NCBI GenBank assembly: GCA_031213475.1
Contig: JARUPZ010000010.1
Span: 4,125,798 to 4,189,797 of the forward strand
Direction of reading: 5' to 3'
Source: Nereocystis luetkeana
Lineage: Eukaryota > Sar > Phaeophyceae > Laminariales > Laminariaceae
DNA: 64,000 nucleotides
The notes under the pieces were generated by a model. That model saw only the letters and a program-made list of their open reading frames with translations, was not told where the DNA came from and did no database searches. This document shows positions 46,560-59,671 of this stretch, piece by piece; within the stretch, counting starts at the first letter, position 1; every line of letters starts with the position of its first letter. The position numbers and the translations under genes are program-made.

Positions 46560-46700
46560 GCCACACCGGTGGCCAGGACCCCCCCCCCGCCCCCCTCCCT
46601 TTAGCGCGACGTGGGCGTAGCAAAAAATTCTGGTGGAGACCTTGAACAGTTAGTGTCTCAATAAACGCCACAACAAGGTGTCGGCAGCCTCTCAATTAGG
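46560..46700 (-). repeat. Dispersed repeat, copy 2 (partner at 2430-2640)
   Basis: Diverged partner of the minus-strand repeat near 2.5 kb, with a G/C-run inserted in the middle. Confidence 0.4.
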
Positions 46701-47754
46701 TGTATACGTGGTACCCCTAGGAATGGTGAGCTACAACAGTACGTTGTCCAATATTTCCACCAAGATGATTCCACGCCCTCATCGTGCAAGAACGCGAGGG
46801 GGGGGGGGGTCCGGGCGCCTAATATCAAGGGCAATACGGGACTTGACGCCCTCGAACTAAACTATCCCCCACACATTTTCCAGGCACGATCAATCGTGGC
46901 ATCAGCATATTTGTTCCGTATCACCGGCTCTCGTTATATATCTAATCTCACCGTCCAGCTGTGGGAAATACCCAACACTCGAGTGCTGCTGCTGTGTGTC
47001 CGCGTTTTCGCGATAGACCCGATTGCGCAAGTACTGGGCACCCAACAGATCACCACGAACAGCACTGCACATGCATGAACTACATACGTGCTGTCAATAG
47101 TAGTCAATACCTAATGTTCACTCAGAACTCTTTTGCAGCCAGTTGTTACCGGTACTTCGTTCTCTGCTTTTTTATCTCATGGAATTCTGCAAGTTGAGGT
47201 TTGGGTTCGGTCTATACTCTTTGGAATTGATCATCATGGTCAGGAGACGCAGTGCTGTTTGGTACGTATACAAGACTTTGTGGTTATTCGATAAAATGGT
47301 TGACACACACTTGTGTACAGGACGAAATTCAAGTTGACCTTGGGTTCGGCCTGCTCTATGATTACTGGTATCTACCTATACCGTATACATAAGGGTACCG
47401 TGGTAGCGAGGGCCGATGTGCAAAATATTCTCTACTTTGGAGGCAAGGTGTAACAAGATAATACACCTGGTACGCATCGGTGCTATACGCAGCCCCGGTC
47501 CATGGATACATCACCGCCTACGTGTGCTGTTGCATCGCCCTGTACTCCAACGGTGGTGGTACGCCACGAGAGCAGGGGCTGCGAGTACTACTGCAGCAAC
47601 ATCTACCACGGGTGTTGTTTACCTACGTCGCACATCTACAGCAGCAGTACAATTGCTTTGCTGTACGTACGAAGTGCATCTACAGCAGTACGTCGTATTG
47701 ATAACTGTCTGTGTAGCACAGCTGTGTAAATCTTCAATGGGGAGGGATCAAGGA

Positions 47755-48155
47755 GATAGATTGGGACTCCGATCAAAACAACGGCAACCAACTTTGGTGT
47801 TATCAGCCGTCTTGGAGAAGCGTCAGCGCCCAACAGTACGAGCAGGGTCATACTGCGCCCTTCTTTGCCGCACGACTCTCTGCACGTAGTGTAATAACGT
47901 AATAACTCGGATACCACCAACCATTGGCATCATCCCCAATCACGCGTCAAGAAGATACGTCGTGATGGGACTTCGAGATAGCCGACCAAAACAACGACAA
48001 CGAACTTTGGCGTTTATCAGCCGGCTTCAAGAAGCGTCAGCACCCAGCAGTACGTGCAAGGTCATACTGCGCCCGTGCCGTACGACTCCCTGCACCAACC
48101 ATTGTAACTCGAACATCAACCATTGCATCATCCCCAACGACGCAGTGGCCGTAAG
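47755..48155. repeat. Tandem duplication, two ~190-bp units
   Basis: Units at about 47758-47945 and 47965-48155 share CAAAACAACG..., GAAGCGTCAGC.CCCA.CAGTACG and GGTCATACTGCGCCC. A third, more diverged copy lies at about 45549-45725. No coding sense recognised. Confidence 0.65.
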
Positions 48156-49549
48156 CTGCAATCGTCACTTCTGATGGTCAATTTTGCCCCAACAGAAGGC
48201 CCAAGGAGGTCAAATAAGCACGTGTTGTAGCCGATGTTCGTCGGAACACAACACTAGCAAGGCGACAGTACGAACCCAAACGCAGCACCTACCGGTTGAT
48301 CCTTTTCGGGGTCTCCTGCGCCCCTTCTCTCCCGTGCTAAGCTCGCGTAGTGCTATGCCTAGGCTGCGGGGTAGCCTGCTATGAGTCTCCAAATATATGT
48401 CAAGTCGATCGGAGTCGACAAACCACAAAACATAAATAAATGTGAAAAGTGAAAATGGCGGTTTCACTTTCGGCCTTGGGATCTTGGGGATCTTGGGATC
48501 TTGGCTGTTGGTTGGTTTATCGTACCAGGTATATCGTACTACAACTCTGTAATGCATGTACGAGTAGTACAATATAACATGTCACGCCTCAAACAGATCC
48601 GATGATCCTGCAGATACTGCTGCATACATGCTAGCATCGTCTTCATTGGAATTCGTGCGAGTATGCCCAGCGCATGAAGGTATGTATGTACCAGTATATA
48701 CTTTCATACGTGTGTGTACATCAGTAGTATTAAAATTAATAGTACTACTACCTACCGTAGTAGGTAGTACAACAAACAGTACGAGTACGAGCATGCACCT
48801 GGTAGTGCTCCTATTAATACTATTAATATCAATTTTCCCCTACTTGACTGCATCATCTCGAGGTCGAATCTCGATACTTATTTTTGACGAGCCAACTTTG
48901 CATTTCATTGGAGAGGAGATAGCCTTGGTCGTACGTGTTAATAATATAGTCAATGAGCTATTATTAACGATTACCATGTACCAGGTACGTATCTATCTTG
49001 GTAACTTTCAGCGCCAACGTCCTGTAACCAGTGACAACAACAGTTAATTATTAATACCAGGTAGGTAGTTGTTATATTTTTCCTTCAGTTTGCCTTGCGA
49101 CAATGTATGTTGTGCAGGGTGCAGGAGGAGGACATCAATTGTTCTTTCAGAATTAAAAGGCTGACGACACACTTCGTCGAATAGCGCATCAGGTGTGAGA
49201 CGGCACTTTAACCCATTTACGAACGGCATATTCCCGTGTATTTTCTCCAACGGACGCCAAGCTACAATCTGGAGCACTCGGATTTATACACCCTTGACCG
49301 CTGCACGTGTTTTCCTTGACTGACCGTCTCCTTGGACATCTTTGATCTCACCCAGTGAATTCTCCTTCCCCACGTACATTCAAGCGATGTGTAACCCGAT
49401 GATGATATCATAGCAAGTGTATACAATAATTGGGTCAAGGGTGGTAGTGCGATTCCATTGATTGTACGCAGAGAAGGGAGAAGAACTGGCTGGAGGAGAT
49501 TATTCATGGTGAGTGGTACGAGTACACGAGTACGTGCGACGAATTGTGC

Positions 49550-49658
49550 TATTACGGGGGGCCATAGTTAACAGGACCAAATATTGTTAGTAAAAATGGT
49601 TAAACATATAGGTTTTTATGTACACCATAGGTCCTGTTAACTAGGGTCCCCCGTAATA
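49550..49658 (+). mobile_element. 109-bp hairpin MITE
   Basis: Well-preserved copy, TA-flanked; arms read TTAACAGGACC / GGTCCTGTTAA, the same variant as the copy at 2310. Confidence 0.85.
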
Positions 49659-52541
49659 GCTTTTTCATTCTGAATTAATAATCAATGCCTTGTCGGAGGG
49701 CAAACATTGATGAAAAGCCATGATAATTGAAGACGCACTTAGTCTACCGCCCGTTACCCAATTACTGTACCGGCTTGTTGTCATCTCGAGTACGCGAGAC
49801 CGATGTACCCACGCATGTGTGTGCGTCAAACGTCGATTTACATCCGCCGTATTGTTGTAGGATACACGCATCATACTGCTGCTGCATTGCTGCACCCATC
49901 GCGGCCACTCGCGCCACCACTGCAGCTGCCGCCATCACGTTTTGTGTGCGCCACAACGTGCCAATCAATCCTTCCCTTGACCTAAGAGGCTCACAGCAAC
50001 ACATACTACTTTACTATCGTAGAACGCGTCTGAAACACGTACGTAGTCTTATCACAGCAGTCCGAAACCATCGCACCTAGTCCTCCTAGGTTTTCTATGA
50101 TACTCGCGGGCCTATATAACGACAGCAGCAGCAAGCAGTGTCATGCCATCCGCTCTCGTGTGCTTCGTCTATTATGCTCGCACGGCTGGGTATCTATGCA
50201 CGAGAGGCAGATAATAAACGAAACAAGCACTCACGGTCTGTGCTTCATCTTCTCTGCTGCAACTCGGAACTATACCAACCAGGTAATATTGATAGTATGT
50301 CACTATAATAGAGGGCCACGGTTAACTTCTCCGTAGCCAGTACAAACCAGGTGAACGTAAAACTTACTCTGCGCACTGACCAGCTGACCAGCTTTCTCAT
50401 CGCACAGCTGAGTCGCAGGCACGCGTTTTCACAACCGTAGCCTCCACGCAATCAAAACAACCCATTGCTGTATCGCACAGCAGGTAGGTGGTACACAGTA
50501 CTGTAGGTCGGCATACTTTTCTCACCACCGCACCCCCTGAACGAAAGACCCCTCTCAACGCTCCCACGCGAAATCGAGCATGCAGCAAAAGTGACAAATT
50601 TATTTCACTAAGTACGCATACGTATAGCTATCATACTGTAAAACAGCGCAAAATATATTTGTGTTGCCGTGCTGTCCCCTAGATGCTAATACTTAGAGTT
50701 GTATCGTCTCAAAAGATCCAGTAAAAGGTAAGCCTAGAGAACCAATACCAGGTAAGTAAAAACACACAAGACAGCGCGTAAGTCATGCCCCGGCCACTGG
50801 GATGCAGGATAGGGCGGTACGGACATACAAAAATGAGTGGAAGATTTTCGGAACACAACACACACCCGTCAACTGGAAACTAGAAAATGCAACTTCATCT
50901 AAAATAACTAACCAAATGGTACCTGCCTGGTAGCTGGGCGCGTGGTATAGCTGGGTGTGTCGGTCGACGGCAACGGGACGAACGAAAAAAAGAACAAAGT
51001 TTTTTTCCGAACACACAGCAAGAATCGCCGAAAACCCTCTCGGACGTTCTCCAGTCAAAAATAGGATAGGAGGCCCTTTCGGGCGTCGTCGGTCAGTCAC
51101 CGGTATAGCAGTCCCTACACTAAAACTAGTATATCAGTCTAGACGGCCGTCTGTCCCAGGCCTATTCGTCCGTCTCCTGATACAATTTTGATCGGCCAGC
51201 AGCCCCCTTCCCGTCCAACGCAGTGCGCCGATGTGCCGACACGCAGGACATCAATCGCAAATAATACACCAAGCTAAAAGTCAAAAGCAGCTACGAGGTA
51301 GCGGGACTGGAGTGCTACATGGTCGCGGACTGGTCAACCACACCCGAAAAACAATCAACATTGCTGCCTCCCAAAACATAGCACCCCCCCCACCCCCCCC
51401 CTCCCCTTCCCGCGCCCCCGCGGCCTATAAAAACTCGGGGGGCCTGTGAAGTTCGTAGAAAAATTGTCTTGGGTGCGAGTGCCTGGTCCTTAGCCGTGTC
51501 GACAACAAAACATCCCGTAGATTGCGAGGTATGACCTAGGCACGTCAAATTTTCCATCCATATTTACCTAGTATACTTCGTACCGGGGCATCTGCCTGAG
51601 TACGCATACTCGAATATCCCGGGCGCTGGCAATCGGCGGGGGTGGTGTACTGCTGTAGTTGTCCCCTGACATTCGGAGATGAGCGGGTAACGCCCGCCCC
51701 GATGCCCAACAATGGCACACAACGTAGCCAGTCTTTTGAACAACAACAAAAAAACAAATCGCATCTCCTACTACGCGCGATAGGTAGGTATCATACGACA
51801 ACCTACTTCTCCAATCAGAAACTTCCTATCAAAAGCATTTACTAATCAGGAAACTCCGGGCGCAGCAGCCCCTTCAATCCGTTCAACGGTACTGTTGGAA
51901 GGCACTCTTGCCGTTTTCGCGAGCGCCCGCGTCCAACGGTCCCCATGATCCCTCCTTACGACAGCATAACGACACAAGAGCCACCAATAGCAACCACAAG
52001 ACAAGCCGGTGTACGCGAACAAGCAGAAAAAACGTACCCCACCCAGCAGCCAAAAAACACACAAACAGGCAAAACAGCAGCACGCCAGACAAAAGGATGA
52101 ACCTACAGGCGGGAGCAAAAACAATACCATCCGAAAACAAAAGACAAGACAAAACCACTTGACGCCAAAAACCAAGCCACACAATTGAAAAAAAAAAAAA
52201 CTACGAAACTACACAAAAACCACCAAACAACGCCATCCAGCAATTACAAATCCCCGACTCCACTCATCTTGTACTTAAAGCTCATTCCATTTTTCTTTTC
52301 TCGCCATCTATAAAAAAGGAGAATGTAGATAGCCACAACAATAACCGGACCCCTCAAGAGGCACGCACACGGCTCATCCAGCCCCCCCCCCCCCCACCAT
52401 CTCCATCAAAAACACACATAGTCAGGACCATCCTGTCGCCCGCTGGCATCCTTCGTCTACGAATCTCATTTACGTTGTCGGTATTTACCCGAAAGGCGGG
52501 TCTGGGTGAGCGTTTTTTGTTTTTGTTTTTGTGTTGTTTTG

Positions 52542-55500
52542 TTAGCCCAAAAGCGGGTTTGAGCATTGGTGCTCTCGGCAGTAGTCGCGGTAGTAGCAGA
52601 GCAAGGACATGGGCTGCCCCACCACGCAGAAGAGGACCCAGAAAATCCAGTTGCCCGCCTGCAGGAAACGCGACGGGTTTAGACCACCGGACGGACAGGG
52701 AGAGAAGGGGATAGAGGGGAGGGGGGTGAGGGAGAGAGAGGGAGGGAGAGAGAGACATTTGATGGTGCATGGCGCATCGGTATCTCTCCCCAAGACTAGG
52801 TTTGTTGGGTACGATCGCGGGCTCTGATAAGACGAGCGCCAAGATGACCGAAAACAATCACGCGGGGCTACTCAAGCGAACACAAGGTATTCCGTCGCTT
52901 CATCCGCCTTGCGCATGCCGCTGCTTTTCTATCTGGCCGCGGCGTGACCGTGACCACGCTTGCTGGTGGCCCCCCCTTATCTCGTCTTTACTGTTCGGTG
53001 CTGAATGCGTCTGCACGCTGCTGCTATTGGATGTCACTGTACGCGACAATACGATACTTTTGTGCTACTGCAAGCTACTGTATGCCACCGCTGCATACTG
53101 CTTGCAAGGTACAAGTACTACGTCCAAGTTATCCGTCTACTGTACTACTGCTGGTACTACTGTACATACTGTACACTACTGTTGGTACGAGTTTGCGTGC
53201 TGCTGCCGTGGACTGCGCGTAGCGAGGGTAAGCGCAGTTCCACGCGAGTCGGTAAGGGAAAGAAAGGGCTGAAGTCTTCTCGCGATAAAAGTGCCTTCGA
53301 AGGCAAGAAGCGTAGTGGGGAGGGGGGAGGAAAACCTGCTATGCGACTCCGGATCTGAGATTCGACTATTAATAGGAGGGAAAGAGAAAGGAAGGGCGAA
53401 GAAAATAAACCAAAGAAGCAAGGAAGGGCGAAGAAAATAAACCAAAGAAGCAAAAACAGAAAAAAAACAAGACGAACCTGTTGGTCGTCGCCAAGGGTGT
53501 CGCTGAGCATCTTCGTCAGAGGAACCAGAGGCACGTTCCCGATCATGCCGAAGAAGGCGTAGAATTTCACCTGTCATGTAACGGGACAAACGCCGCGCAG
53601 AGTTGATTCATGATTTGGCCGCCATGGTATCTGGTGTCATTTCCATGGTGTTGAAGTGACATGGTCATGCCGTGCCTGCGAGAGCGTAGTGCAGCGACAA
53701 CACCAGGTTTCGTTTGTTCGTTCATCTCGTTCTCTAAAAACACAATTCAACAAGTGAATTAGTTCACTCCGTTGACGCTCAATATATAGGCGTTCGTAGC
53801 TTAAGATCAACATCATACGTATACTGCATTACTTACGGATGACAAGTTACTACCACGACCACGACCACACCACGCACAAAACCAGAGATTCCATCTCCTC
53901 GCGGCACTGCATGTCACCATATGTCGTCACTCAAATCACACACTCTGCCCCCCCCCCACACCGGAAAAAAGATGAAGTCATTGACGCTGTCATCCATATG
54001 CAAGTCCGCCTCACAGGCAGTTCTTCATAGGATGCAGCTCACCCTTCATACGACTCGCCCAACACCTCACGGCGCTTCGCGCTTGTTGCAAGCAATGTCT
54101 GCCTGGCCGGTGGAAACCCGACGTGCGCCGTGCCCGCATCGTCGGGATACGAGGGTCTATGGTCATACGACTACGGCCATGCATGATATCGAGCACACCC
54201 TCCCCCTATCCTACTCTCATCCGCCAACCTCCCCTCACACCCGCTCTCTGCCTGTCTCACCATATGGAAAGGCACGGAAACCAGAAGCTCATGAATAACG
54301 GCCGACAGGAGGAAGCAAAGGGCGGAGGCGACGTTCTTGCTCAGACCGGCGCGCAGGCAGGGGAAATAGACGTGCCGCACCTGTAACCATGGAACAACCG
54401 TGGACGGAGTACACCATAGAGTAACGGTAGAGCAACCGAATAGTAACCATAGAGTCACAGCGGAGTAGAGTAGGGTAACAGCAGCGTAGCAGTACAGCAA
54501 CCATAGGGTAGAGGTAGTGTGACCGTAGAACGGTAGAGTGACGGTAGGGTAACTGTAGAGTAACAGTAGAGTAAACGTTTAGTAACCATACAGTAACCAT
54601 AGAGTAACCGTAGAGTGGCGGCAGAGTAACCGTTCAGTAACCGTAGAGTGGCGGCAGAGTAACCGTAGGGGGACCGCAGAGTAACGGTAGAGCAACAGTA
54701 GGGTACGTAACGGTATCAACTTGACCAATCGCAGTGGACAGTGGGGATACGCGAGTGGTGCCAGGAGGCGCAACCATTCTTCACAGAGAGTTATATGGGG
54801 AGGGGAGGGGAGGGGGGGGGGGGGGTGAACAAAGAGGCGGGTTCACATGCACAGGAAAATAGCAAATAGCTTGGTGTACGTAGGTATCTTTGTACCGCGG
54901 GAAGCCGAAAAAAAAAACCTACGCAAACCTTTAGAAAAAAACAGTCGTTCTCTCAGCAAAGACGAGAGGGAAGGGGGGGGGGGGTCCCTCCCGCCGAAAC
55001 GATATAAAATTACCACCCCCCCCCGTAAGCGGAGACCCATGGAGGGGAGGGGGAGGAAGCGGGGAACGCCTCCAGATACCCGACAACAGCAGATCTTTCG
55101 GGTGCGTAGCCATGCTGCCTCTAGGAACGGGTCCCCTTTAACCTGGGCGGCTTGGATAAAGAATCATCACTATTTTCCTGAACGCGAAGTATTTTGCAAG
55201 TAGCGATGAAAAGCGACGGCGTCCCGTGTTGCGCGCCACCCAGACCCCCCCCTCAAATGCTGGAGGTATCTCTATTAGGAGTACGAACGGTGATCCGTCC
55301 TGTAAGGGATGCGTGGTGATCGGTTAAATGACTAAGGCAGGCAACAAATGAGTACGCCCCCCGCCCCCCCCTCTCTCGAACCCCTACCCTGTCCCCTCTC
55401 ACGTGTCAAGGCCCCCTCAGGGTAAATTCCTAACGAAGAGACAAAATTCACGATTCGTGATAAAAAAAACAGTCACAGTTCTTGACATTTTTTTTAATGG

Positions 55501-58500
55501 TGCTATTATGCCACGTCTTAAATAAAGCAAGAGACACGGTTTTTTTTGTCACGGATCGTGACATCACTTTTCTTGATATTTATTTTTCTAGAAAAATCCC
55601 ACCAATGTCACACTTGGTGCAAAAAAGTATCACGATTGGTGAAAAATGTATATCACGGTTCGCGGAAGTGTAACGTTGTCTTGGAACGGTGCGTGACATT
55701 TGTCTTTGTCCCGGCAGGAATGGTCCCGTACTCCCATGCTCACCATCCAGTAGTGCACTGGCAGGTTCCAAAGACGCCAGTAGGCCTCGATTGTGTTGGC
55801 ATTCCACCAATCGCGGTAGAACATACGATCGCCGAACCGCAACACCTGCGCGTAAGGCATCATCGCGACGGTTACAAAGTCGCCGGATGTTCAACGTGCA
55901 GAGTAAAATTTGGAGGTGCAGCCGTCATGAATTCTGAGGCGGAAAAAAAAATGACAAAAAATAACACGCCGCAAAACCAAAAACAGTAAAGAAACCTGGA
56001 TGGAGATCGACATAAAAAAAGGACCGCGCTGCGTGAAAGCCTTCGGGTCTAACGCGCGAGGGCATGGATATGCCGAGGGTTCTTCAGTCCCTGGAAAAGA
56101 GGCCCCAACAGTCCGGAAATATGTATGTACGTGTTGTTTTTCAAAGTAAAACTAAATAATACCTGACAGATACCCGGGGAATATGTGAACATGTAACGTT
56201 ACGTCTAGTTTTCCCGAGTGCCATTCTATGCGACAAACGAGGAGTAGCTCGGGACTACCCCGCCCCGGCGCTCGGTAGGGCCTTGTTTCACTGGCTCCGG
56301 GATAGATGTTATGCATACTACTCGGTAACCTACCGCTCTGTCCGGAGACATGGGGGAACGTTTGAGTATTCGTGTGATACCCAAATGGTCTTAACATCCA
56401 GCAACATACCCGGGCCTGGTGGCACCTGGTCAGTATTTCACGAGGTCATACATATACATCCCGTAGCATGCTTTTATCGAAGTTATCGCTACTAGTAATA
56501 TCACACGCGGCTTGCAAAGAGGCGTTTCGACGAAGTCCTTGATTTCACATCCTTGATCTCACAGCTGTTTTTTTCAAAATATATACATTTATGCAGATAT
56601 CACGCCGACTCGACACAAAACAAATATATATACGAAGTACATTATGTTCTACGTTTATATATGCCCGGGGTACCTCCGCCAGAAGGTTGAGGGTGAGATG
56701 GAAGAAGGCGTAGAAGCCCAGCAGCCAGAAGTAGGTGTTGGGAACGGCCAGCGTCAGCAGGCGTTCTAGAGAGATAAGGATGTTTCCTGCGGGGTCAGAG
56801 TCGTAGAACTCGTGGACTGTCGGCAGCATGTACTGCACAAAAGGTCGCAGGGAATAATAAGAAAGAGAGAGAGAGGGAGACAAGCAGGAGAAGAGAAAGA
56901 GAGAGCGATACAGAGACAGAGAGACAGAGAGAAAGACAGAGAGAGAGACAGAGACGGAAATAGAGAGACACGAAGGATCAGAACAGAGACAAACCGGAGG
57001 CAGAGAAAGACGGTGAAACTGAGAGCGCGAGGATAACGAAAGAGATAACTAAATAAATTGAGGCATGGAATAGCTTGTGAGATAGTTCTGTGTCCGTCAA
57101 CTCCTTTGGCTCTGGGATGGGGCAAATCAGGGTCAACTATGCTGTACTATACGAGTAAATGCACAGGAAATTATAACAAAATAACAATGCATAGGACAAG
57201 AAAAGCACAACCTAGCGAAGCATAGCAGAACATAGCAAAACATAGCAATGTATGGCGAAGCAAACCCAAGCACAACAAGACACAGCGAAGAAAAACACAT
57301 AAGGGCATACAAAGCAACGCAAAGCAAAGCACAGCAGAGCATAGCAAAGCAGAAAACCCATTATTTCAGCTGAAACAAATTTCCCAGGCTTCTCAAACAC
57401 GGGTGCCCCGCCCCCCCGCCCCCCTATCTCCCTTACCTTCACCAGCTCGCAGCCCATCCACTATTACGGCAAAACCTATACCTGGTATACAACAACGAGT
57501 TAAACATGCAAGGAGGGGGTGAAACAAGAACTAAAGACTAACTTCGTGTTTTTTTTAAAGAAACGCTAGATTGAACACCAACTTCATGTCAAAATAAAAC
57601 AAGGCAAAACAAAAAACAAAAAAACGAAACACAAAAAAAAACGCACCTGATCGGCGATCGCGCTCATTGCCCCTCCGATAATGACCAGCCTCACAACGAG
57701 AGACAGGATATAGCGGTATCGGCGCTTCAGCGATCGTGCACCGTGAAAGGGAGGGAGGCACAAAAAAAAAAAATGCAAAAAGCGCATCGACAAAAGCAGA
57801 AGAGTGAGACAGGTGAATGAAAAAATGAAAAAATAAAAAGACACGCGCGGAAAAAAAAGGGCGGGTACGCGTGCAGGCGCAGGCGCAGGCAGGTGTAGGG
57901 GCTCGGGACGGCGGTACAGACGTTCGCGTTTTTCGTCGGCAACAGCAGTGCGAGTCTGAAGTTCCGCCAGCCTGCAGCTGGTCGGCACGTACTGCAGGGC
58001 GGAGCTCCTTCTGACAAGCACTCACTCTTGCCGACAACGAGGTGTGGTGTTTCCACTGCACGCCGCCCAGCCTCAGAAAAGTCATCAGGAGGGAGAAAAA
58101 AAGGTGATACGCATAACTCTCGGCGGCTCAAACGAACATATTTTCATTCTTCAAGAGGTAAAACAAATGCGCGAGGTCGCCTTATGCCCCCCCCCCCCCT
58201 CCCCCCCACCCATTTGTGCTACGAACAGCAAAAACTAGGAGAGAGTGAAGGTGCGCCGTTTTTTGCACAGTATGGTCCGTTGCGGGGGGCGATATCAACC
58301 AAGCCAGACCCCACGATATAGACCCAAAAACCAAACATCCCTCGATTTTTACAAACCTTTTGGTTCTGATTACTCAAGTATGTTTCTTCGTATCAACGTA
58401 TCGGGCCAGACTATTGTAAATGTCGGGACGGTCACAGAAATAACTCTCTACCGGAGGAGCGGCACGGCAGGGTATGGCAAGGAAGGCAGGGCAGGGCAGA

Positions 58501-58646
58501 AGAGCGTAGGAGAACAGCGGCGACCGCTTGGGCCTGGGGCGGGGGTGCCGCGGCATGCTTCACTAGACCAAGAGCGTTTGGTACTGGCTGTTGCGGCTGC
58601 TGTGGGCTCGAGCGAAAACAAATCCACACACAAAACAACAATACCG

Positions 58647-58677
<31 letters not shown>

Positions 58678-59639
58678 AAACAACCATTTTGGGCTATGGT
58701 CACGGGAAGAATGGTGTGAGGCACAAACAAAACACACACGAAACAAAAACAAAAATACAAAAAAACGTGATAATCATACAAACTAACAACACGAACATGG
58801 CGAAACCATAAAACCGCTACCTGGTAAGCACAAAATACACAACAAAACGAACTAAACCGCGCAACACAAAACACACACAAACAAAAAACAAAAAACGACA
58901 AAACAAAAAAGGACGAAACAACCACCCGGTGCTTCATCCCGTTTACTTTCCAACCTAACTCGCGTAGGAGGTTTTGCCCTCAGCGATCTTCTGGACAAGC
59001 CGTGGTAACAGGTGTCCTCCCTTCTCCCCCCCGGTACATGCCTTTATTTTTTGTCGCGCATAGGGTTCAGCATTCCCACCGCTCGTCGATTTTCATCGAA
59101 TGTAGCTAACTCACGCTCTCGCGCTTTCCGCTAATCATTTTTTTAAGCAAGAAAAAGCCCGAGCATGCACTCGGTGAGACTTGAACCCACGAAATTGATC
59201 TTGATAGGCACGCGGACCACCTACCAAGCCACCGGGGACGAAGGTGCTGTACGCATACAACTCCGTGTCTTAGCCTTCACCTTTTTGGACCTGGGGTATG
59301 TCGGCTGGTAGCAGAGCGTGGGCGCAAACCAAAAGTACAGGAGATTAAGCGCGGTGATGTTGCTGGGGTAGTGGATCACCGTGCAGTCGCTGTCGCTGCT
59401 GTAGCCCCCACCGCCGCCGTGACTGCTGCCAAAGCTCGTTTCTTTGTCGCGAAGGACGCGGGTGCCACCCTGGATGGACAAGTTGTAGTGGCGTGTTTTA
59501 TGCCACGATGATGATGATGATGATGATTATGATGATTGATGATGATTATGATGATTGATGATGATTATGGTGGTGGTAGTGATGATGATGGTGATGGTGG
59601 TGGTGATGATGGTGGTGGTGACGGTGGCGATGATGATAG

Positions 59640-59671
<32 letters not shown>

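Larger units (their letters stand above)
44602..52541. other. Intergenic region between EF-hand gene start and DGAT1 end
   Basis: Contains pentamer locus 3, two MITE types at 45.8-46.0 kb, the 45.5/47.8/48.0-kb repeat, a MITE at 49.55 kb and many short TACCAGGTA-type motifs. No exon with convincing splice sites was found. The last part (51.4-52.5 kb) should include the DGAT1 3' untranslated region and the first part the EF-hand gene promoter, but no specific signals stand out. Confidence 0.5.
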
